From Excoecaria cochinchinensis (lineage: Eukaryota; Streptophyta; Magnoliopsida; Malpighiales; Euphorbiaceae), in the NCBI GenBank assembly GCA_947683425.1, contig CANTUQ010000020.1, forward strand, positions 5,893,001 through 5,957,000: a stretch of 64,000 nt of DNA, given 5' to 3'. Shown here piece by piece: positions 58,219-64,000 of this stretch. The position numbers and the translations under genes were made by a program. The notes beneath the pieces are model-generated. The model was not told the DNA's origin. It saw only the letters and a program-made list of their open reading frames with translations, and did not search any database. Position 1 is the stretch's first letter. Every line of letters starts with the position of its first letter.

Positions 58219-59085
58219 GTGGGGAAATAGCATACACACGTATATACTTTTATAGCATACATTACAATAATTATTCAATTGTAAGACATACTTTAATACA
58301 AGCTTGATAACAGTTAAATCAGTTTAACAAGGCTCATGTATCATGTAGGTACACATTCTGTATTCAAATATTTATATAATTACAACTCATGCACAATGCT
58401 CATCGCAATAGTGTATACATTTGCATTAAACTCATTTAACTTTTTCATATATCACATGGTTTACTTATTACTCCTGTTAGTTAATATTGCCTGCAATTCA
58501 AAGATACAGATAACGAGTATCGCATTGGTACCACATGGGTACAATAATCACATTGGTATCCGTGGATACCTCACATATGTACTAGTACCCTAAGGTACGA
58601 AACATCAACATAATATCACATTGGAATCCAATAAGGATTTATATAACCTTGTGATTCCAGAGGAATTGGACGCATTGGGCTGCAGCACTTAGACTCTATA
58701 AGCATGCCTATCTATCCACTACTTGACCTGCAGGCTAAAGTATCATTTGATTATTATACTTGTTATGGCATTATGAAATTATAGAATTACCCCCTTAAAT
58801 TTCATTACACAGTTCACATTCATTGTTATTCACATAACCATTCTATCATTAGACTTAGATAGGTTATTGCATGAGCATATACATATATACACAAGAAATT
58901 CATCACTATAATCCTCATACTTGTATATTCATTGTCACAAGTTTACAATTAGATTCAATTCATAATCATGCAAATCATCAATAGATAGCTAAGATGAAAT
59001 TTATTAAGGTTTATGGCAAGGGAAGCTCAATTGGAATGGAAAAAGAGATAAAAATCAAAGCCTCAAGTTTTGCAAAACAGAAGTG

Positions 59086-59314
59086 TTTTACCCGGTGGTA
59101 TGACAATGTCTTACCGTCGTGTAAGACACCCTACATGGGGGTATGATCAAGTCATACCGCCGTGTAAAATCTCACACTAAACACCTTCGAAACAGAGGAC
59201 ATTTACACGGTAGTATGGTCACTCCTTACCGCCGTGTAAAATCTCACACCTAAAATTTTAAAAGGGCATAATAGAATTACACGGGGGTATGGCCCATTCC
59301 ATACCGCCGCGTAA
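59086..59314 (-). repeat. Four inverted-repeat modules based on TTACACGG
   Basis: Modules at about 59086-59124, 59131-59168, 59202-59240 and 59278-59314. Each has an arm like TTACACGGGGGTATGG, a 4-6-base core and a complementary arm like CCATACCGCCGTGTAA, the last module being almost perfect. The position in the LTR is the same as for the other arrays. Confidence 0.82.
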
Positions 59315-60014
59315 CTCGTTCAACCCAGTTTTTACACGAAAACTTAGCTACTTTAAAAATCAATTGCAACCCAAAATCATTTTAATATACGTATACTTCT
59401 CACTCAATGCATACATGAACTTTACTCATGCTTGTTTTCACCTTAACCAAAATAAACATTAGATACAAGTAGTAATAAACAAGATTTATCAACAAAATCT
59501 CAAGCATTCTTCCCTCAATTTATCCACACATAGATGAACTCACTTATTCCATTCTCGAACTCATTCCAACAAACCTCAACCACATTTAACATACAAATAG
59601 AACACAACTTAAATCATAACATTCAAACATAAGGATAGTTTCCCAAACCTCCTTTCCTATGCTCCTAAAGAGTCCTTTTTGAGCTAGGTTCTCCAACCTT
59701 GGCCTTCCCTTTATCTTGCTTTAATTTCTCAACTACACACATGATCCAATTTCCAGAATTGGAACACAATATCATTACCAATCAATTTCAAAAGAAAGGA
59801 GATGAAGAAGAAAGAGAATCCATTAAATTAACCACTTACCTTGCTAATTGTTCATCCTACATTTCCTAATACCATGCAATCCATTGAATTCTCACACACA
59901 CCAACTATAAATCTCAAGATTACTCAATGAAATGAAGAAATAGGAAAGTAAGAAGAAGCTCAGCCGTAAAGAAGAAGAGAATGCAGCAAAAACTGCACTT
60001 TCTCTCTCCAAATT

Positions 60015-60026
60015 CCCTTATATTGC
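60015..60026 (-). promoter_or_regulatory. LTR TATA box
   Basis: On the minus strand GCAATATAAGGG, about 270 bases from the U3 start at 60292. Transcription would begin just below it, so the modules and hairpins of this LTR would lie in the transcribed leader. Confidence 0.5.
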
Positions 60027-60292
60027 ATGGCTTGAGAGAGGTGGCAGCTCCATAAGACCACATGTGGAGTCCACTTCTCCAAACTCAATTCTGCCTATTT
60101 CTCCATTAATCCCTACTTAACCAAATTCTAAATTCAATTAAACTAATTAATTCTTCTTAGTGTTAATCATACACAATTGCCAATAAGCCACTTATCTTCT
60201 TTTAGTTATTCAATTAATTCCTACTGCATAATTAAATTCCCACACAACCCTAATTAAGCCAATCACTACCGGCTATATTTTGGGCCATTACA

Positions 60293-60329
60293 ACTCTCCC
60301 CTCCTAAAAAGAATTTCGTCCGCGAAATT
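60293..60329 (-). promoter_or_regulatory. Polypurine tract and adjacent hairpin
   Basis: On the minus strand TTTTTAGGAGGGGAGAGT abuts the LTR. The stem AATTTCG..CGAAATT with loop CGGA (60312-60329) lies just upstream. Confidence 0.75.
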
Positions 60330-60341
60330 TATACCTGAACC

Positions 60342-61400
60342 AAATAGGTGGGGATGTTACTCCCTCGTGGCGGTTTCTGGTTCCCAGGTCACCTCTTCCA
60401 CTCCATTGTGTTGCCAGAGCACTTTCACAAGTGGAATTTGTTTATTCCAAAGCTGTCTTATCTCCCTTGCCAAAATTGCCTTCGGTTTCTCATCATAAGA
60501 GAAATCTGGCTGAACTTCCACTTCTTGAACAAATAACACATGAGATTCATCCGATCGGTACCTTCTTAACATAAACACATGGAAAACATCATAAAGCTTA
60601 GATAAAGCCGGAGGCAATGCCAACCAATAAGCCACTGAACTAACTCTATCTAACACTTCATAAGGTCCAATGAACCTCGGACTCAATTTTGCTTTTTTCC
60701 CAAATCGCAACACCTTCCTCAAAGGAGACACTTTTAAAAACACCTTGTCACCTTTTTCAAACTCAATATCCCTTCTTTTCAAATCTGCATAAGAGTTTTG
60801 TCTATCACTAGCTGCTTTCAGTCTCTGTTTTATAAGCTTTGCTTTCTTTTCTGTATCTTGTACCAACTCTGGTCCAACAATTCTGTGTTCACCTAATTCT
60901 GTCCAACAAACCGGTGTACAACACTTTCTCCCATACAGCACTTCATATGGCGCCATGCCAACACTTCTCTGATAACTATTGTTATAAGCAAATTCCATGA
61001 GGGGAAGATACTTATCCCAACTCTTTGAGAAGTCCAGAACACATGTTCGTATTAATCTTCCAATACTTGAATAACCCTTTCTAATTGTCCATTGGTCTGC
61101 GGATGAAATGCAGTACTGAAATTCAACTTTGTACCTAATGCAGCTTGTAAACTCTTCCAAAACTTGGAAGTGAATCTTGGATCTCTATCCGAGACTATCG
61201 ATAGAGGTACACCATGTAGTCGAACAATCTCCTTCACATACAATTCAGCTAACCGATCCATCGAATAATCCATTTGAATTGGTATAAAGTGAGCCGACTT
61301 AGAAAATCTATCCACTATTACCCATATTGCATCCTATTGCTTTGAAGTCAAAGGCAATCCAAAAACAAAATCCATAGTAATGTCGTCCCATTTCCATTGT
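60342..61400 (-). pseudogene. Chromovirus integrase with C-terminal chromodomain
   Basis: Minus strand: SIPQWKWDDITMDF (first catalytic Asp), DRFSKSAHFIPIQMDYS, SIVSDRDPRFTSKFW (second Asp), FHPQTNGQLERVIQVLED (Glu), then after a frameshift near 61060 the C-terminal domain (DKYLPLMEFAYNNSYQ, GKKAKLSPRFIGPYEV) and at the end a chromodomain-like segment with VKVLWQHNGVEEVTWEPE. Such chromodomains direct integration to modified chromatin. A stop also lies near 61333 in the SKQ region. The N-terminal zinc domain is cut off. Confidence 0.85.
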
Positions 61401-61428
61401 GGAATGGATGGAGGATTCAATAACATAT

Positions 61429-61757
61429 CTATTATAAGATCACTTATGACACTATCCCATGTAGTGATCTCACAGTGGGTCTATCCAGTACTTTGTTCTC
61501 TAACAAGTACCTGTAGATTTGATTTATATAATCATATATATAATCATCCCATGATTATCAATGCAAATCTATACTAGTCTTAATTTATCTTTATACCCTT
61601 TAGTGATAAATGACTAGGGACGACATGAATAACATTGTTATTCATAAACATTACAATAATGTGACATGCAAATAATATTAATGTGAAGAAAACCATCATA
61701 CAAATGAAAATGTAATGATTACATCAAGGTCCAAATATTTGGCCTAGGGCATAACCA
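61429..61757 (-). mobile_element. Copia-type LTR fragment
   Basis: On the minus strand: TATGCCCTAGGCCAAATATT at the right, then TGATGTAATCATTACATT, and GGATAGACCCACTGTGAGAT toward the left. These phrases are typical of a widespread group of plant Copia LTRs. No primer-binding site or coding part is attached; both ends are abrupt. Confidence 0.55.
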
Positions 61758-62195
61758 TTAACAAGAAGATGAGTAAGGAGGAGAAGAAGAGAGGGCTGAA
61801 TGGTGGAGGGAAAACGGGAGAAAGAGGAAACAGATCTCACTCTCACGTTCTCTTTCTCTTGACTTAAAAGTCAATTCTTATCTTCACCTTCTCTTTCCTC
61901 ATCTCTACCCTCCCTTTGTTAATCTTTTGAGATATATTTGGAAAAATTCTCTTTTAATCCTTCTTTTCTTCTCAAAATATACTCAAACCACATAATTAAA
62001 AACTGACTTACAATTACACCCTCTAAACTTCCTAAATCATGCAATTAAATCCCTAAGGTCAATAATAATATTAACCTAGAATTCCAGAAAAATACCAAAC
62101 ATGTCCTACCCACACATAGCATACAAAACACACCTAAACCACTCTCCTGCAACACAAATGCTCAAAGCTACTAGGGTACGAGTTGGGGCCTTATA
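61758..62195 (-). mobile_element. Chromovirus LTR fragment (U3 side)
   Basis: A purine-rich leader (AGGAGGAGAAGAAGAGAGGG) and an end GGGGCCTTATA at 62195, followed by a polypurine tract and hairpin (62196-62233). It is the 5' end of a 3' LTR on the minus strand; the remainder may be 50354-51023. Confidence 0.65.
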
Positions 62196-62233
62196 ACTCT
62201 GCCCTTCTTAAAGGAATTTCGTCCTCGAAATTC
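62196..62233 (-). promoter_or_regulatory. Polypurine tract and adjacent hairpin
   Basis: On the minus strand CCTTTAAGAAGGGCAGAGT abuts the LTR, preceded by GAATTTCG..CGAAATTC (8-bp perfect stem, 62214-62233). Confidence 0.7.
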
Positions 62234-62491
62234 TTACTTGAGCTGAACAACTGAGGACACTAAACTTGCATGACTGAATCAGGTTCCTAAGTCGCTTCTT
62301 CCATGTTGTGATGCCGCCATAACACTTTTACCAAGGGAATTTACTTATTCCAAAGTTGTCTTATTTACCGAGCCAAAATAGCTTTAGGTTCCTCATCATA
62401 CGAAAAATTTGATTGAATATGCACTTCTTGAACAGGCAACAAATGAGATTTGTCTGATTAATATATGCGAAGCATTGACACGTGAAACACA

Positions 62492-63290
62492 TCATGCAAC
62501 TTGGTTAACTCTAATGGCAAAGCCAACCGATAAGTAACTGATCCAATCTGTTGCAAAATGCCCAATAAACCTTGGACTCAGCTTTCTCTTTTTACCAAAA
62601 CGAAGAATCTTTCTCCAAGGCGATACTTTCAGGAAAACCTTATCTCTAACCTCATACTCGATATCTTTTCGCTTCAAATTCGCATAAAATCTCTGTTGAT
62701 CTCTTGGTTCTTTCAAATTCTGCTGAACCAACCTGATCTTCTCTTCCGTATCTCTAACCAAATCCGGACCTACAATTGAGCACTCACTTAATTCCATCCA
62801 ACACACTGGAGTCCTACACTTTCTGCTGTAGAGAGCCTCATACAGTGTAATACCAATACTCATGTGATGACTACTATTATATGCAAATTCCATCAAGGAA
62901 ACATACTTGTCCCAACTTCTGGAAAAGTCCAATACAGAACCCTTAAGCATATCCTCCAAAACCTGAATAACCCTTTTTGATTGACCGTGGTCTGAGGATG
63001 AAAAGCTGTACTGAAGTTCAGTTGAGTATCTAATGTAGACTGTAATTCTTTCCAAAATTTTAATGTAAACCTGGGATTCGAATTAGATATAATCGACAAA
63101 GGAACCCCATGAAGCCGATCCACTTCATTCATATACACCTCAGCTAATCGATCCATAGGGTAATCAAGTCGAACCAATAAGAAATGAGCCGACTTGGTAA
63201 GCCAATTGACTATCACCCATACAGAATTATGCTTCCTTTGTGTCAAAGGCAGACTAGATACAAAATCCATTGTAACATTATCCCACTTTC
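62492..63290 (-). pseudogene. Chromovirus integrase, degenerate
   Basis: Core: MDFVSSLPLTQRKHNSVWV (first Asp), then SIISNSNPRFTLKFW, where the second catalytic Asp is Asn, and FHPQTT, where a frameshift breaks the Glu region. The C-terminal part continues in another frame (KYVSLMEFAYNSSHHMSIG, GKKRKLSPRFIGHFAT). The chromodomain part (62250-62490) is only faintly readable. Not functional. Confidence 0.82.
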
Positions 63291-64000
63291 ACTGAGGAAT
63301 AGGCAAAGGATTGAGCAACCCTGATGAAACTTGGTGCTCCGCATTCACCTGCTGATAGGTTAAGCACTTGGAAACAAAGTCCATAACATCTCTCTTCATA
63401 CCTAGCCACCAATAGAACTGCTTCAGATCTTGATACATCTTATTACTTCCCGGATCTATAGTAAAAATCGTAGTGTGTGCCTCTTGCAAAAACTTTCTCT
63501 TTACTTCACTATCATTAGGCACACACAAATGATTTGTATATTAAAGCACCCCATCACTGCTCACAGAATAATCAATTTGGCTGCCACTCTTGACTACTTG
63601 TACTGCTTGCTGCAACTTTGGGTCATCCTTCTAAGCATCATCAATTAACTGCTTTAGACTACGCCTAGCTTTCAGCTGAGCAATCAAAGCCCCATCAGAA
63701 TCAATTCTCCATCTACCCCGCTGTAATACTAGAGCCGAAACCGACTTCCTACTTAATGGATCTGCAACTACATTTGCCTTGCCCAGATGGTAGTCCACTA
63801 TACAATCATAATCCTTGAACAATTCCAACCACCGTCACTACCTAAGACTGAGCTCTTTTTGGGTGAGCAAATACTTCAAACTCTTATAATCGGTGAAAAT
63901 CTAGCAAGTCTCACCATACAAATACTTTCGCCATATCTTAAGAGCAAACACAACCGCTGCCAATTCCAAATCATGCGTAGGATAATTTTGCTCATGAGGC
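63291..64000 (-). pseudogene. Chromovirus RNase H and integrase zinc domain, degenerate
   Basis: From the right edge: HEQNYPTHDLELAAVVFALK, FTDYKSLKYLLTQKELSLR (RNase H), DYHLGKANVVADPLSRKS (linker), then EAHTTIFTIDPGSNKMYQDL and CLTYQQVN (HHCC zinc domain; one Cys position is Tyr, as the family has C..C). Stops lie near 63897, 63840, 63635 and 63542. The element continues beyond the window toward reverse transcriptase. Confidence 0.8.

Larger units (their letters stand above)
51024..61428 (-). mobile_element. Chromovirus element, 3' part, carrying a gag-only insertion
   Basis: 3' LTR (51024-51116 plus 57907-60292), polypurine tract, chromodomain and integrase on the minus strand, ending at about 61428, just upstream of the integrase core, where a Copia LTR fragment begins. 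The LTR ends are TGTGACGCCC and GGGCCATTACA; without the insertion it is about 2.5 kb. A gag-only element sits inside the LTR. Confidence 0.78.

Overview
This window looks like a gene-poor, repeat-rich stretch of a flowering-plant nuclear genome (probably a eudicot; the species cannot be told from the sequence). I see no host gene, tRNA gene or prokaryotic feature. Nearly everything is transposable-element DNA, mostly Ty3/gypsy LTR retrotransposons in nested insertions. Several insertions are fixed to the base by target-site duplications (TSDs).

Layout. 1-326: end of a CACTA DNA transposon. 330-6915: old LTR fragments in both orientations plus a solo LTR (4225-6564). 6916-32860: a plus-strand chromovirus-type gypsy element lacking its 3' end. 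Its 5' LTR is split by a hAT-type DNA transposon (7587-21141, 8-bp TSD), which itself holds a 10.6-kb gag-only, Tat-like LTR element (7761-18356, TSD GTATT). Its gag is split by a gag-only chromovirus derivative (24150-30819, TSD GTGAT). 32861-44505: the 3' part of a minus-strand Athila-like element (LTR, env-like remnant, integrase, RNase H) carrying two solo LTRs of one family (35027-37803, TSD ATTGG; 38951-41642, TSD CATGG). At about 44505 it is fused without an LTR to the protease of a minus-strand chromovirus (44500-49105), whose gag holds a 336-bp triplication. 49106-50353: a plus-strand LTR piece with a 5S-rRNA-derived segment. 50354-64000: further minus-strand chromovirus pieces, a second gag-only element (51117-57901, TSD ATACA) and a Copia LTR fragment.

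How the parts relate. None of the elements looks autonomous. The two gag-only chromovirus derivatives keep LTRs, a tRNA-Met-type primer-binding site, gag and a polypurine tract but no pol, so they would need enzymes in trans. The most interesting signals are non-coding: (i) a twin hairpin about 360-630 nt from the 3' end of most chromovirus LTRs, whose closing base pair changes compensatorily between elements; (ii) multi-copy inverted-repeat modules of about 33-40 nt in the middle of the LTRs, with family-specific sequence but shared geometry, one sequence type being shared by chromovirus LTRs, an Athila LTR and an Athila internal spacer; (iii) a hairpin just upstream of the polypurine tract; (iv) the same gag/3'-leader breakpoint in two gag-only families. 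All identities were judged by eye.
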